A stretch of DNA of 64,000 nucleotides. It comes from Rhizobium sp. 18065 (lineage in GTDB: Bacteria; Pseudomonadota; Alphaproteobacteria; Rhizobiales; Rhizobiaceae). This document shows positions 46,239 through 56,345 of the stretch, in pieces (position 1 is the stretch's first letter; each line of letters begins with the position of its first letter). The notes beneath the pieces are model-generated. The model saw only the letters and a program-made list of their open reading frames with translations, made no database searches and had not been told where the DNA came from. A program made the position numbers and the translations under genes. The DNA lies in contig NZ_CACSJP010000007.1 of the NCBI RefSeq assembly GCF_902706095.1, forward strand, positions 186,001 to 250,000. The letters are read 5' to 3'.

Positions 46239-46257
46239 ATAAGGATTTCATAAGGAT
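46239..46257 (-). promoter_or_regulatory. Candidate KdpE binding site (two ATCCTTAT repeats, 11-bp period)
   Basis: Read on the kdp strand, ATCCTTAT occurs twice (46250-46257 and 46239-46246) with a three-base spacer, an exact 11-bp period. OmpR/KdpE-type regulators bind such tandem half-sites on one face of the helix; the E. coli KdpE site also has an 11-bp period (TTTATA then TTTACA). It lies 82-100 bases upstream of the first kdp frame. A TTTAAT (46206-46211) further down could be the -10. Confidence 0.6.
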
Positions 46258-46439
46258 GTCGTTTGGCCGCGCTATCAGGACACGTTTCCACAACAGCGCG
46301 CCGACGGATCCGTGGGCGCTCCGATATCTGCCATGCCGGGAGCAGAAATCTTGCCATCCCGGGGCACATGGCCTACGACCGGCAGGCATTCGCATCACGC
46401 TTTGATTGAGCGCTTTGAGCCAAGGCAAGGAACCCATCA

Positions 46440-47803
<1,364 letters not shown>

Positions 47804-47807
<4 letters not shown>

Positions 47808-48838
47808 AAGTCCTCGTCACCGGCAATGCAGGTTTCATCGGCTATCATGTCGCCAAGCGACTGATCGAACGCGGCGACGAGGTCGTCGGCTTCGATGTCG
47901 TCAACGACTATTACGATCCTGCCTTGAAGGAAGCGCGGTTGGCGCTGCTCGAGAATGCTGCAGGCAGGCAGGGTGGTCGCTACAGCTTCATCCGTGCCAA
48001 TCTTGCTGATCGCACGGCCGTCGAAACCTGCTTTGCCGACCACGCATTCGACCGGGTCATCCATCTGGCGGCCCAGGCGGGCATACGCTACAGCCTGGAA
48101 AACCCGCATTCCTATGTCGAAAGCAACCTGATCGGCTTCACCAACATTCTCGAGGCTTGCCGGCATGCGCAGATCTCCCACCTGACCTATGCATCCACAT
48201 CGAGCGTCTATGGCGCCAACACAAAGATGCCGTTCAGCGAGCATGACATGGCGGACCATCCGCTGCAGTTCTACGCCGCCACCAAACGTGCCAACGAACT
48301 GATGGCACACAGCTATTCGCATCTCTTCGCCATGCCGACCACCGGCCTGCGCTTCTTCACCGTCTACGGTCCCTGGGGCCGCCCGGACATGGCGCTGTTC
48401 AAGTTCACCAAGGATATCATCGAAGGCCGGCCGATCACCGTCTTTAACAACGGCAATCACACCCGCGACTTCACCTATATCGACGACATCGTCGAAGGCG
48501 TGATCCGCGCCAGCGATGCGATCGCACAGCCGAACCCGGAATGGGACGGAAGCCGGCAGGATCCAGCCTCCAGCCTCGCACCCTTCCGCCTCTACAATAT
48601 CGGCAACAGCGAGCCGGTGAAGCTGATGGCCTATATCGAGGCCCTTGAACAGGCTTTGGGACAAACGGCGATCCGGGAAATGCTGCCGCGCCAACCGGGC
48701 GACGCGCTCGACACCTATGCAGATGTCAGCGATCTGGTAAGGGAGCTTGGATACAAGCCCGCCGTTTCCGTCGACGAAGGCGTCCGTCGCTTTGTCGACT
48801 GGTACCGTGACTTCTACAGCACGGAAAAACCCGCCTGA
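47804..48838 (+). CDS. lpsL: UDP-glucuronate 4-epimerase (LpsL type)
   Basis: A 344-residue extended SDR. NAD motif [14 protein letters not shown] is near residue 7, the catalytic Y157-x3-K161 in [12 protein letters not shown], and [14 protein letters not shown] and [18 protein letters not shown] are typical of UDP-glucuronate epimerases. It makes UDP-galacturonate for LPS and exopolysaccharide. It is translationally coupled to the dehydrogenase gene. Together they supply acidic sugars to surface glycans. Confidence 0.92.
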
Positions 48839-48854
48839 AGCAGGCCTTGCGCGG

Positions 48855-49925
48855 CTATACCTTGTCGCCGGCCTCGTTGAAGAAATGCAGGTTGGCCACC
48901 GGCAGTCCGACCGAGACCTCGCCCTGCATGCCGAGGAAACGCCGGTCGAGCGTAAATGCCTTGAAGGCAACCGGGCCAAGCTTGAGATGCACGATAATGC
49001 CAAAGCCGGTCGGCTCGACAAGATCGACGGTTGCCTTCAACACATCGGAACCCTCTGCGCCAAGGACCACATGCTCCGGCCGGATCCCGAGTGTGGCAGC
49101 GCTACCGTCCGGCAGGTTCGCCTTTGTGCCGAGCGGCAGGACAACGCCGCCATCGAGAGTGAATTCCGCGGCATCGCCACTGGTCTTGTAGCGGCCCTCG
49201 AAGAAATTCATGCCCGGCGATCCGATGAAGCCGGCGACGAACAGATTGGCCGGACGGTCGTAGAGCTCGAGCGGGCTGCCGACCTGCTGGATCACACCGC
49301 CATGCATCGCGACAATGCGGTCGGCCAGCGTCATCGCCTCGATCTGGTCATGGGTGACGTAGATCGAGGTGGCACCCAGATCCTTGTGCAGCTTCTTGAT
49401 CTCGGCGCGCATCTGTTCGCGCAGTCGGGCGTCGAGATTGGACAGCGGCTCGTCGAACAGGAAGGCCTTCGGTTCGCGCACGATGGCGCGGCCCATCGCG
49501 ACACGCTGGCGCTGGCCGCCGGACAGCGCCTTGGGCCGCCGCTCCATCAGCGGATCGAGCCCCAGCTTGCCGGCAGCATTGGCAACCACCGATGCGATCT
49601 TCTCCTTGGCGATCTTCCGCAGGCGCAGGCTGTAGCTCATGTTGCTGGCAACGCTCATATGCGGGTAGAGCGCATAGGACTGGAAGACCATGGCGATGTC
49701 GCGATCCTTCGGGGCGAGATCGTTGACCCGCTTGCCGTCGATGCGGATCTCGCCGTCGGTGACACCTTCGAGGCCGGCGATCATCCGCAGCAGCGTGGAC
49801 TTGCCGCAGCCGGAAGGACCAACGAGCACGACGAATTCGCCATCCTTGATCTCCAGGTCGATGCCATGCAGCACCGGATGGATGCCATAGGACTTGCGGA
49901 CGTCGGCAATATCGATGGATGCCAT
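48855..49925 (-). CDS. CUT1-type ABC transporter ATPase (MalK family) with the MetC-like operon
   Basis: A 356-residue MalK-type ATPase with [43 protein letters not shown] and a C-terminal regulatory OB part. It starts 4 bases after the MalG-type gene ends and closes the operon regulator - lyase - binding protein - MalF - MalG - ATPase. It is the third MalK homologue in the window. Confidence 0.87.
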   Translation of the reverse strand: MASIDIADVRKSYGIHPVLHGIDLEIKDGEFVVLVGPSGCGKSTLLRMIAGLEGVTDGEIRIDGKRVNDLAPKDRDIAMVFQSYALYPHMSVASNMSYSLRLRKIAKEKIASVVANAAGKLGLDPLMERRPKALSGGQRQRVAMGRAIVREPKAFLFDEPLSNLDARLREQMRAEIKKLHKDLGATSIYVTHDQIEAMTLADRIVAMHGGVIQQVGSPLELYDRPANLFVAGFIGSPGMNFFEGRYKTSGDAAEFTLDGGVVLPLGTKANLPDGSAATLGIRPEHVVLGAEGSDVLKATVDLVEPTGFGIIVHLKLGPVAFKAFTLDRRFLGMQGEVSVGLPVANLHFFNEAGDKV

Positions 49926-49929
49926 GGGA

Positions 49930-50763
49930 TCAGCCTTTCACGGCGCCGGCCGTCAGGCCCTGCACGAGATAACGTTGGATCAACAGGAAGAACAGGCAGG
50001 CGGGAATGAGCGCCATGACGCCCGCCGCCATCATCTGTCCGAAGTCGACCGAGAATTTCGACACGAAGGACAACAGGCCGACCGGGAAGGTGGCGGCGGC
50101 GTTGCCTGAAATCAGCATCAGCGAAAACAGCAGCTCGCTCCAGGCGGCGGTGAACACGAAGCCGAGTGTCGCCGCGATGCCGGGCAGCGTCAGCGGCAGG
50201 ATGATCTGGCGAAACGCCACGAACTGCGTCGCACCGTCGATCATCGCCGCCTCCTCGAGATCCTTCGGAATACCGTCGAAGAACGACTGCATCAGGAACG
50301 TGGCAAAAGGCACGTTGAACGCCGTATAGACGATGACGAGGCCGGTCAGGCTGTTGGTCAGGCCGAGCGGCGACAGCATCTTGAAGATCGGCGCGACCAG
50401 CATCACCAGCGGGAACATCTGGGTCAGCAGCATCAGCGTCACGATCCAGTATTTGCCGCGAAAGGTGAACCGCGACATCGCATAGCCGGCAAGCGAGGCC
50501 AGCACCGTGACAATGATCGCCGTCGACCCGGAAACGATCAGGCTGTTCTTGAAAAAGATCGGAAAATCGCTGTGGCGCAGGACAAATTCGAAATGCTCGA
50601 ACGTGGTCCGCGACGGCCACATGCGAATACCCTCGGAATAGAGCAGCTTGTTGGGCGTCACCGAGACCTTGAGCAGCCAGTAGAGCGGGAAGAGCGCAAA
50701 GACCACATAGGCAAGGATAGCCAGCCGATGAGCGAGGATCGAGATTACACGTTTGCCGGTCAT
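49930..50763 (-). CDS. CUT1-type permease, MalG type, with the MetC-like operon
   Basis: A 277-residue permease with about six helices. The EAA loop is LEEAAMIDGATQFVAFRQII and the end is RYLVQGLTAGAVKG, the MalG pattern. It lies 4 bases after the MalF-type gene. Sequence class alone points to sugars, polyols or glycerol-phosphate-like ligands. Confidence 0.85.
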   Translation of the reverse strand: MTGKRVISILAHRLAILAYVVFALFPLYWLLKVSVTPNKLLYSEGIRMWPSRTTFEHFEFVLRHSDFPIFFKNSLIVSGSTAIIVTVLASLAGYAMSRFTFRGKYWIVTLMLLTQMFPLVMLVAPIFKMLSPLGLTNSLTGLVIVYTAFNVPFATFLMQSFFDGIPKDLEEAAMIDGATQFVAFRQIILPLTLPGIAATLGFVFTAAWSELLFSLMLISGNAAATFPVGLLSFVSKFSVDFGQMMAAGVMALIPACLFFLLIQRYLVQGLTAGAVKG

Positions 50764-50767
50764 GGTC

Positions 50768-51706
50768 TCAATCCTTGCTCAACAGCCATTGCCGCAACAC
50801 GACGATCAGCATCGAATAGGTGATCAGCAAAACCAGCAGCACCAGTGCGATGGCCGAGGCATAACCGAAGTCCAGCCGCTTGAACGCCTGGGTGAAGATA
50901 TAGCTGGCGACGATCTGGCTGCGATCGGCCGGCCCGCCATTGGTCATGACGATGATCAGGTCGGCGAAATTGGAAACCCACACCGTGCGCAGGAGAACCG
51001 TGATGGCAATGGTCGGCGCGAGAAACGGCAGGGTGATCGACAGGAAACGCTGGACCGGACCGGCGCCATCGATGCTGGCTGCCTCGTAGAGATCCCGCGG
51101 GATTGCCTGCAGCGCTGCCAGCAGCGTGATGGCGAAGAACGGAATGCCCCACCAGACATTGGCGATGATCGGCCCCCACATCGACAGTTGCGGGTCGGCG
51201 AGGATATTGGCCGGTTCGCTCATCAGACCGAGGGCAAAGAGCCAATGCGGCAGAGGACCGACCAGCGGATTGAACAGCCACGCCCAGTTGAGGCCGGCGA
51301 GAAAGCTTGGCACGGCCCACGGAAGAAAGACCAGGGCCTGGACAAGACCGCGGCCATAGAACGGCTTGTCGAGCAGAAGCGCCAGCGTCAGGCCGAAGGC
51401 AAATTGCAGCACCACCGACCAGCCCGTCCACCACAGCGTGTTTCTCAGCGCCCGATAGAAATTCTGGTCCTTGGCCAGCGCTGCAAAATGATCGAGCCCG
51501 ATAAAACCGCCGGAAAACGGCTTGAGCAGCTGGATATCGCGGAAGGCATAGGAAATGCCCAGCACCAGCGGCACCAGCATCACGGTAACGATCAGGATCA
51601 GCGCCGGTGCACTGTAGAGATAGGGCGCGGATGCATCCGCCAGGCGCTTCTTCAGCGGCCGCTGGTCTCTTGGTGAGCCGCCGCCACGGGCTGCAAGTGA
51701 AGCCAT
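50768..51706 (-). CDS. CUT1-type permease, MalF type, with the MetC-like operon
   Basis: A 312-residue permease with about six helices, first helix YSAPALILIVTVMLVPLVLG, and an EAA loop LYEAASIDGAGPVQRFLSIT. ATG 51706 is chosen; a TTG two codons upstream (51712) is a minor alternative. It lies 112 bases after the binding-protein gene, with a strong hairpin between. Confidence 0.84.
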   Translation of the reverse strand: MASLAARGGGSPRDQRPLKKRLADASAPYLYSAPALILIVTVMLVPLVLGISYAFRDIQLLKPFSGGFIGLDHFAALAKDQNFYRALRNTLWWTGWSVVLQFAFGLTLALLLDKPFYGRGLVQALVFLPWAVPSFLAGLNWAWLFNPLVGPLPHWLFALGLMSEPANILADPQLSMWGPIIANVWWGIPFFAITLLAALQAIPRDLYEAASIDGAGPVQRFLSITLPFLAPTIAITVLLRTVWVSNFADLIIVMTNGGPADRSQIVASYIFTQAFKRLDFGYASAIALVLLVLLITYSMLIVVLRQWLLSKD

Positions 51707-51766
51707 CGTCAAGTATCCGTTTCGCGGCAGGCCGATCGGCGGGCCGTGTTTTCAGTCGGAATGGAT

Positions 51767-51802
51767 CCGGCAGGCGGCGGGTTCGAGGCCGCCGCCTGCC
51801 GG
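51767..51802 (-). repeat. Strong intercistronic hairpin after the third CUT1 binding-protein gene
   Basis: CCGGCAGGCGGCGG (51767-51780) and CCGCCGCCTGCCGG (51789-51802) form a perfect 14-bp GC-rich stem around an 8-base loop, 16 bases after the binding-protein stop codon. No T-run follows in the direction of transcription. It is the most stable hairpin seen in the window and should strongly limit exonuclease decay or read-through into the permease genes. Confidence 0.75.
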
Positions 51803-51818
51803 TCGTCAATGGCGAGAC

Positions 51819-53078
51819 TTATTTGCTCGCCAGGAACTTCTGCTGGGCAGCCGTCAGATAGTCGGCCCACTGCTTGGCCAGCTCTTCCGGCGTGATATCG
51901 CCGAGCAGGGCTTCCTGCGTGGTCTTGATCGCCAGCGAATCCTTGAAGAAGGCAAACTCTTCCAGGTATGTCGGCATGACGGTCGGAACGGCATCCTTAT
52001 CAGCCAGTTCGTCGAACCAGCCCTTGAACTGCTCGCCGGCATAGAAAGGATCCTTCTCGGCCGCCTTCAGCGCCGGAAGTGCACCGATCCGCTTGTTCCA
52101 CTCGATATTGCCTTCCGGACCTTCGAGCGTCGCGATCAGCTTCCAGGACAGATCCTTGTTGGCGCTCGCCGACATCATTGACCAGCCGGCATAACCGATG
52201 GTCGGGAAGGACTTGCCGGCCGGACCCTTCGGCATCGGCACGACCGCGTAGTCGGCGGCATCCATGCGCTCGCTGATGGCGATCAGCGCATCCGGATCCT
52301 GGTCGAGCATGGCGCAGGTCCCGGTATAGAAGCCGGCGACGATCTCGTTGAAGCCCCAGTTGACGCTGTCCTTCGGCGCATAGCCCTTCTTGTAGAGGTC
52401 AACCACCCATTCGATGCCCTTGACCCAGTCCGGCTCGCTGAACTTCGATGTGCCATCGGCGTTGAAGAACTCGTTGTTGCCGGCCATCGTGGCGGCAAAC
52501 ATCATCCAGCCGTTCAGGCCGCCCGGGCCGCCGCGCAGGCAGTAGCCGTATTTGCCGGGCAGCTTGGAGATCTTCTCCGACGCTGCGACGAATTCGTCCA
52601 TCGTCTTCGGCGGACCGTCGACGCCGGCTTCTGCGAAGATCTTCTTGTTGTAGAACATGGCACGCAGATAGAAGCCGTAAGGCAGCATATAGGCGGTGTC
52701 CTTGACGTCGCGGCCAAGTTCCAGCGCGCGGTCCGTCATGCCGGCCGTGTGTTCCCAATCCTTCAGATAGGGCTCGAGGCTCTCCAGCATGCCATTGTTG
52801 GCATAGAGCGACAGCCAGGTGTCCGGCATTTCCATGACATCGGGAATTTCGCCGGCCGAAACCATGGTGGCGAATTTCTGGAAGGCTTCGCCCCAGGGCA
52901 GCGAGATGATCTCGACCTTGGTGCCGGGATTGGCGGCTTCGAACTTGCCGACGATCGACTTCAGCGTTTCGGTGCGCTCCGGGCTGGTGATCACTTCGAC
53001 CAGCTTCAGCGTCGTGTCGGCCATGGCGGTTCCCGCCATCATGGTGGCGAACAATGTCGCGGTAATCAGTTTTTTCAT
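51819..53078 (-). CDS. CUT1-type periplasmic binding protein with the MetC-like operon
   Basis: A 419-residue family 1 solute-binding protein. Residues 1-20 are a Sec signal peptide (MKKLITATLFATMMAGTAMA, cut before DTTLKLVE). The mature part has EMPDTWLSLYANNGM, MLPYGFYLRAMFYNKKIF and IGYAGWSMMSASANKD, the usual pattern of sugar binders. It lies 39 bases after the MetC-like gene on the same strand. The ligand is unknown; the neighbour enzyme suggests an amino-acid-containing conjugate or that the pairing is only regulatory. Confidence 0.83.
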   Translation of the reverse strand: MKKLITATLFATMMAGTAMADTTLKLVEVITSPERTETLKSIVGKFEAANPGTKVEIISLPWGEAFQKFATMVSAGEIPDVMEMPDTWLSLYANNGMLESLEPYLKDWEHTAGMTDRALELGRDVKDTAYMLPYGFYLRAMFYNKKIFAEAGVDGPPKTMDEFVAASEKISKLPGKYGYCLRGGPGGLNGWMMFAATMAGNNEFFNADGTSKFSEPDWVKGIEWVVDLYKKGYAPKDSVNWGFNEIVAGFYTGTCAMLDQDPDALIAISERMDAADYAVVPMPKGPAGKSFPTIGYAGWSMMSASANKDLSWKLIATLEGPEGNIEWNKRIGALPALKAAEKDPFYAGEQFKGWFDELADKDAVPTVMPTYLEEFAFFKDSLAIKTTQEALLGDITPEELAKQWADYLTAAQQKFLASK

Positions 53079-53117
53079 TGTTTATTCCCCTCTGTTTTGA
53101 TGTTGCTTGTCGTAAAG

Positions 53118-54290
53118 TCAGCCAGACGAGGCGGCAGTGATCGCCGCATCGAGATCGCTCCAGAGGGCCTCCGTTCCCTCCAGGCCGACATGGAGCCGTA
53201 CCGACCGCGGGCTGATGCCGAAGGCTTCCGCGGAATTGGGTTGCGCCTTTTGTGACAGGACGACTTCGCCCGGCACGATCAGGCTTTCATGGCCGCCCCA
53301 GCTCACACCCAGCTTGAACAGCTTCAGATGGTCGGCGAAGGTGCGGACATTGACGCCGTCCTTGAAGATGAAGGAAAACAGGCCCGACGTGCCCGACAGA
53401 CCGGGCGGCAGCTGGTTGGCGAGCCCCGGATAGCAGACGGTTTCCACCGCATCATGCCCCTGCAACCGCTGGGCAATCGCCATCGTCGAGGTCTCATGCG
53501 CCCGCATGCGGATCGGCAGGGTGCGCATTCCGCGGATCAAAAGCCATGCATCGAACGGCGAGAGCTTGCCGCCGAGATAGGGATAGGCCTCCGCCCGGAT
53601 CCGGCCGATCAGGTCCTTCGAGCCGGCAACGACACCCGCGACCACGTCGCTATGGCCGCCAAGATATTTCGACGCGGAATGAATGACCAGATCGACACCC
53701 AGCGCGATCGGCTGCTGGAAGATCGGGCTCGCCCAGCTGTTATCGATCGTGGTGATGACGCCATGGCTTCTGGCAAGCTTCGCCAGCGCCCTGACATCAT
53801 GGGTCTGCATGACCCAGCTGGTCGGGCTTTCCATGTAGAACAGCTTGGCGCCCGGCAGCGCCTTGGCCACCTCTTCCTCGTCGCGCCCGTCGACATAGGT
53901 GACTTCGACCTTCATCCGCTTCAACAGCGTGCCGAACAGCCGGAAGGCATCGGGATAGAGATGCTTGACCGCGACGATCCTGTCACCGGGCTCAACCAAG
54001 GACAGAACAGTGGAGGAGATCGCCGACATGCCGCTGGCAAAGCCGATCGCGTCTTCCGCACCCTCAAGTTTCGCCAGCATCTCCTCGAACATGCGCACGG
54101 TCGGATTGAGACCGCGCGTGTAGATCGGCCGGACCTTCTCGCCGCGATAGGACGAAACCATGTCGTCATAGTCAGTGAAGGTGAAAAGCGAGGTCTGCAC
54201 GATCGGCGGGACGACCGCATCATAGGCATTGCCCTCGTCATGGGCGACGATGAGGGAGGCATTCTCGAACGGATCAAAGCCGTTGCTCAT
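53118..54290 (-). CDS. PLP-dependent C-S lyase of the Cys/Met metabolism family (MetC-like)
   Basis: A 390-residue fold type I PLP enzyme. The Schiff-base lysine is K208 in HSASKYLGGHSDVV, D183 pairs with the pyridine nitrogen, Y57/R59 (YTRG) bind phosphate, and R365 (VRLHVGLE) should bind the substrate carboxylate. Two regions resemble cystathionine beta-lyase MetC rather than gamma-synthases: ESPTSW at 154-159 in place of ESPTNP, and SWGGHESL at 330-337 as in MetC. It is therefore probably a beta-C-S lyase acting on cystathionine or another cysteine S-conjugate. Its start overlaps the end of the GntR gene (ATGA) and a sugar-type transporter follows, which is unusual for a methionine pathway enzyme. 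Confidence 0.82.
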   Translation of the reverse strand: MSNGFDPFENASLIVAHDEGNAYDAVVPPIVQTSLFTFTDYDDMVSSYRGEKVRPIYTRGLNPTVRMFEEMLAKLEGAEDAIGFASGMSAISSTVLSLVEPGDRIVAVKHLYPDAFRLFGTLLKRMKVEVTYVDGRDEEEVAKALPGAKLFYMESPTSWVMQTHDVRALAKLARSHGVITTIDNSWASPIFQQPIALGVDLVIHSASKYLGGHSDVVAGVVAGSKDLIGRIRAEAYPYLGGKLSPFDAWLLIRGMRTLPIRMRAHETSTMAIAQRLQGHDAVETVCYPGLANQLPPGLSGTSGLFSFIFKDGVNVRTFADHLKLFKLGVSWGGHESLIVPGEVVLSQKAQPNSAEAFGISPRSVRLHVGLEGTEALWSDLDAAITAASSG

Positions 54291-55009
54291 TGGGACATTT
54301 CCTTGATGTCTTGCTCGACGATGTCGAGGATCTTCAGTGTCTCGGCGCGGGCAGCCTCGGGATCCTGGTCTGCGATCGCGTTGAACAGGGTACGGTGAAA
54401 CGGGAAGGACCGGCGGGCGAAATCCGGCCGGTCGAATGGCTTGTCCCAGAAGCGCTCGAAGGCGTCGCGCATCTGTTCCAGCAGCTGGCGAAACAGCGGA
54501 TTGTGGGTCGCGTCATAGATGGCGAGGTGGAATTGCAGATCCTCGGGCCCGGATGTGCCCTTGGACAGATGCACCCGTTCCATCTCGTTGAGCTTCGTCT
54601 CGATGTCCTTGAGGTCTTCGGCACTGCGCATGCGCGCGGCAACCATGCCGGCCTCGGCCTCGATGCCGCGACGAACCTCGAGCGTCTTCAGCAGCACATC
54701 GCGCAGATGCGTCGTGTCCAGCGACAGCGGCATATGGATCGTGGTGCCGGAAATCGGCTTGAGCAGATAGGTACCGCTGCCCTTGCGCGCCTCGACCACG
54801 CCGAGCGCCTGGAAATGACGGATCACCTCGCGGATGGTCGAGCGCCCGACCGCCAGCGCCATCATCAGTTCACGCTCCGCCGGCAACCGGTCGCCGGGCA
54901 CAAGATTGGAACCCTTGATGTAGTCGGCAAGAGCCGCCGTGACCTGCTGCACCCGATCGACCGGAGGCAGTGGCGACAATACCGCCCTATCGTCCCTTTG
55001 CCTGCTCAT
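54287..55009 (-). CDS. GntR-family FCD regulator of the MetC-like/transporter operon
   Basis: A 240-residue FadR-type regulator. The N-terminal winged helix spans about 18-85 (RLPAERELMMALAVGRSTI, then REVIRHFQALGVVEARKG). The FCD ligand domain (about 100-230) has the expected metal-binding acid/His pattern in EDLQFHLAIYDATHNPLF and FPFHRTLFNAIADQD. It is the first gene of the operon and is probably autoregulated through the inverted repeats just upstream. Its ligand would be the transported compound or its breakdown product. Confidence 0.88.
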   Translation of the reverse strand: MSRQRDDRAVLSPLPPVDRVQQVTAALADYIKGSNLVPGDRLPAERELMMALAVGRSTIREVIRHFQALGVVEARKGSGTYLLKPISGTTIHMPLSLDTTHLRDVLLKTLEVRRGIEAEAGMVAARMRSAEDLKDIETKLNEMERVHLSKGTSGPEDLQFHLAIYDATHNPLFRQLLEQMRDAFERFWDKPFDRPDFARRSFPFHRTLFNAIADQDPEAARAETLKILDIVEQDIKEMSQ

Positions 55010-55032
55010 CAGCGCCGTGTCTTCCGGTTTAA

Positions 55033-55067
55033 TTGGTCTGACATCTGATCAATAGTGCAAATTGCAC
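55033..55067 (-). promoter_or_regulatory. Two inverted repeats upstream of the GntR-MetC operon
   Basis: TTGGTC (55033-55038) and GATCAA (55047-55052) flank TGACATCT as an imperfect 20-bp palindrome of the kind bound by FCD-type GntR proteins. Next to it GTGCAA-A-TTGCAC (55055-55067) is a perfect 13-bp palindrome. They lie 24-58 bases before the GntR start, so they are the best candidates for an autoregulatory operator. Confidence 0.55.
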
Positions 55068-55571
55068 GAAACCCGTCAAGCCCCCGATGCGGCCTGCGCG
55101 ACGCCAAAAAGACCCTTTCCAAAAGACAACGGCGCAGAAACCGGCACGCCTGACCCTTCAGGCCCCTCGGACCAGGGAGCCCTCCTCGACCTCTGCCAGA
55201 AGATGTAAGACATGGATCATGTCGACGTGCCGAAGCCCCGCCATCGCCGCAAAAATTCGGCCGGCTCTCGATCCTGCAGACAACAGTCAAGTGAAATACC
55301 CACGGAGGCTGCGCGGCCCGAGCGCGAGCCCTAATCAACGATGCTTTCCGTGACCCAGACGTCCTCGTCGCCAACCGCGGACGGGCTTGCACCTAACGAA
55401 AGCCAATCAGTATCTCGACCGTTCTGACCAGGCAGAAACGCGCGAAAGGCGGTCGACGACGGCATTCAGCTTTTACGCGTCACAGCCGTTGATCCCGGAT
55501 AGATCGACCTTGACTGGAAACCCTTGCGAACCATCGACAACCCGTTCGGCACGAGGTTGTCACCCATGCCT
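55068..55571. other. Intergenic stretch with no recognisable gene
   Basis: Between the GntR-MetC operon promoter and the tRNA-Ser trailer I see no convincing gene. Open frames here (for example 55009-55392 on the minus strand) lack a ribosome site, have poor amino-acid composition for a protein and no motif. No T-run terminator, riboswitch or repeat was recognised. It may hold a degraded gene remnant. Confidence 0.4.
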
Positions 55572-55591
55572 TAGGTACAACGTGGTACCTA
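55572..55591. repeat. Inverted repeat downstream of the tRNA-Ser 3' end
   Basis: TAGGTAC (55572-55578) and GTACCTA (55585-55591) are perfect inverted copies around a six-base spacer, 27 bases beyond the encoded CCA end of the tRNA on the minus strand. The hairpin may mark the end of the tRNA precursor or help its processing. It lacks a T-run. Confidence 0.45.
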
Positions 55592-55617
55592 TGCCTCGGT
55601 ATAGACAAATGAAGTTA

Positions 55618-55707
55618 TGGCGGAGAGGGTGGGATTCGAACCCACGATACGGTTGCCCGTATGCCGCATTTCGAGTGCGGTGCTTTCGACCACTCAGCCA
55701 CCTCTCC
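55618..55707 (-). tRNA. tRNA-Ser (anticodon CGA)
   Basis: On the minus strand the acceptor GGAGAGG (55701-55707) pairs with CCTCTCC, followed by discriminator G and an encoded CCA (55618-55620). The anticodon stem CCGCA/TGCGG encloses CTCGAAA, giving anticodon CGA, which reads UCG. A long variable arm (ATACGGGCAACCGTAT) confirms the serine class, and the T-loop GTTCGAATC is normal. It stands alone, without neighbouring phage or integrase genes. Confidence 0.97.
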
Positions 55708-55803
55708 GCTTTGCTGGTCGGCGCAAGTTGTGCGCGGGCTGTCTCTTAGCGAGAGTTCACCCCCCATGCAAGAGCGAATGTGAAGGTTTCAGAAGCTTTT
55801 ATC

Positions 55804-55832
55804 TTGACAGTGTTGGGGGCCTCACGTATGCG
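55804..55832 (+). promoter_or_regulatory. Likely promoter of rplU-rpmA
   Basis: TTGACA (55804-55809) is a perfect -35, and TATGCG (55827-55832) lies 17 bases later as a fair -10. It would give a leader of about 155 bases before rplU. No other promoter of this quality lies before the ribosomal genes. Confidence 0.55.
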
Positions 55833-55993
55833 ACCGGTGACTTGAAGCGTGGGATACCTGCGCCTTTCGTTCTTCGCCACAGGCGGAGCCCCACCGGCAG
55901 GACAAAGGCGCATGCGCCGTTCTGCCATCCGACTGACAAAAAGACGGCCGTCCGACAAGGACAAGAGCCGGAACGAACATGAAAGGATAAAAA

Positions 55994-56308
55994 ATGTTCG
56001 CAGTCATCAAGACCGGCGGTAAGCAGTACCGCGTGAACGCCAACGACGTGCTGACCATCGAAAAGCTGGAAGCCGAAGCTGGTGCAACCATCGAATTCAC
56101 CGAAGTTCTCGTTGTCGGCGAAGGTGCTGATGCCACGTTTGGCGCACCCTTCGTTGCTGGCGCGTCCGTCAAGGCAGAAGTTGTCGAACACAACCGTGGC
56201 AAGAAGGTGATCGCGTTCAAAAAGCGCCGTCGCCAGAATTCCAAGCGCACGCGCGGTCATCGCCAGCATCACACGGTCGTCCGTATCACGGACATCGTGG
56301 CAGCCTAA
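55994..56308 (+). CDS. rplU: 50S ribosomal protein L21
   Basis: A 104-residue ribosomal protein of the large subunit. The opening [20 protein letters not shown] and the basic C-terminal [19 protein letters not shown] are diagnostic. AAAGGA lies 6 bases before the ATG. It is followed 37 bases later by rpmA, the near-universal order. It binds 23S rRNA. Confidence 0.98.
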   Translation: MFAVIKTGGKQYRVNANDVLTIEKLEAEAGATIEFTEVLVVGEGADATFGAPFVAGASVKAEVVEHNRGKKVIAFKKRRRQNSKRTRGHRQHHTVVRITDIVAA

Positions 56309-56345
56309 CGGTCAACGAGAAAACACGGTTTAAAGGAGAAATCCC

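Noticed and set aside
55009..55392. Minus-strand frame of 127 codons upstream of the GntR gene
   Set aside because: Overlaps the operator region, has no ribosome site, and its Arg/Pro/Gly-rich composition is that of non-coding high-GC DNA.
55618..55707. tRNA-Ser as integration site of a genomic island
   Set aside because: No integrase, no repeated 3' tRNA end and no mobile gene within reach; neighbours are ordinary.
55387..55749. Plus-strand frame containing GWDSNPRYGCPYAAFRV
   Set aside because: This is the well-known false translation of the antisense strand of tRNA-Ser; the tRNA fold is complete.
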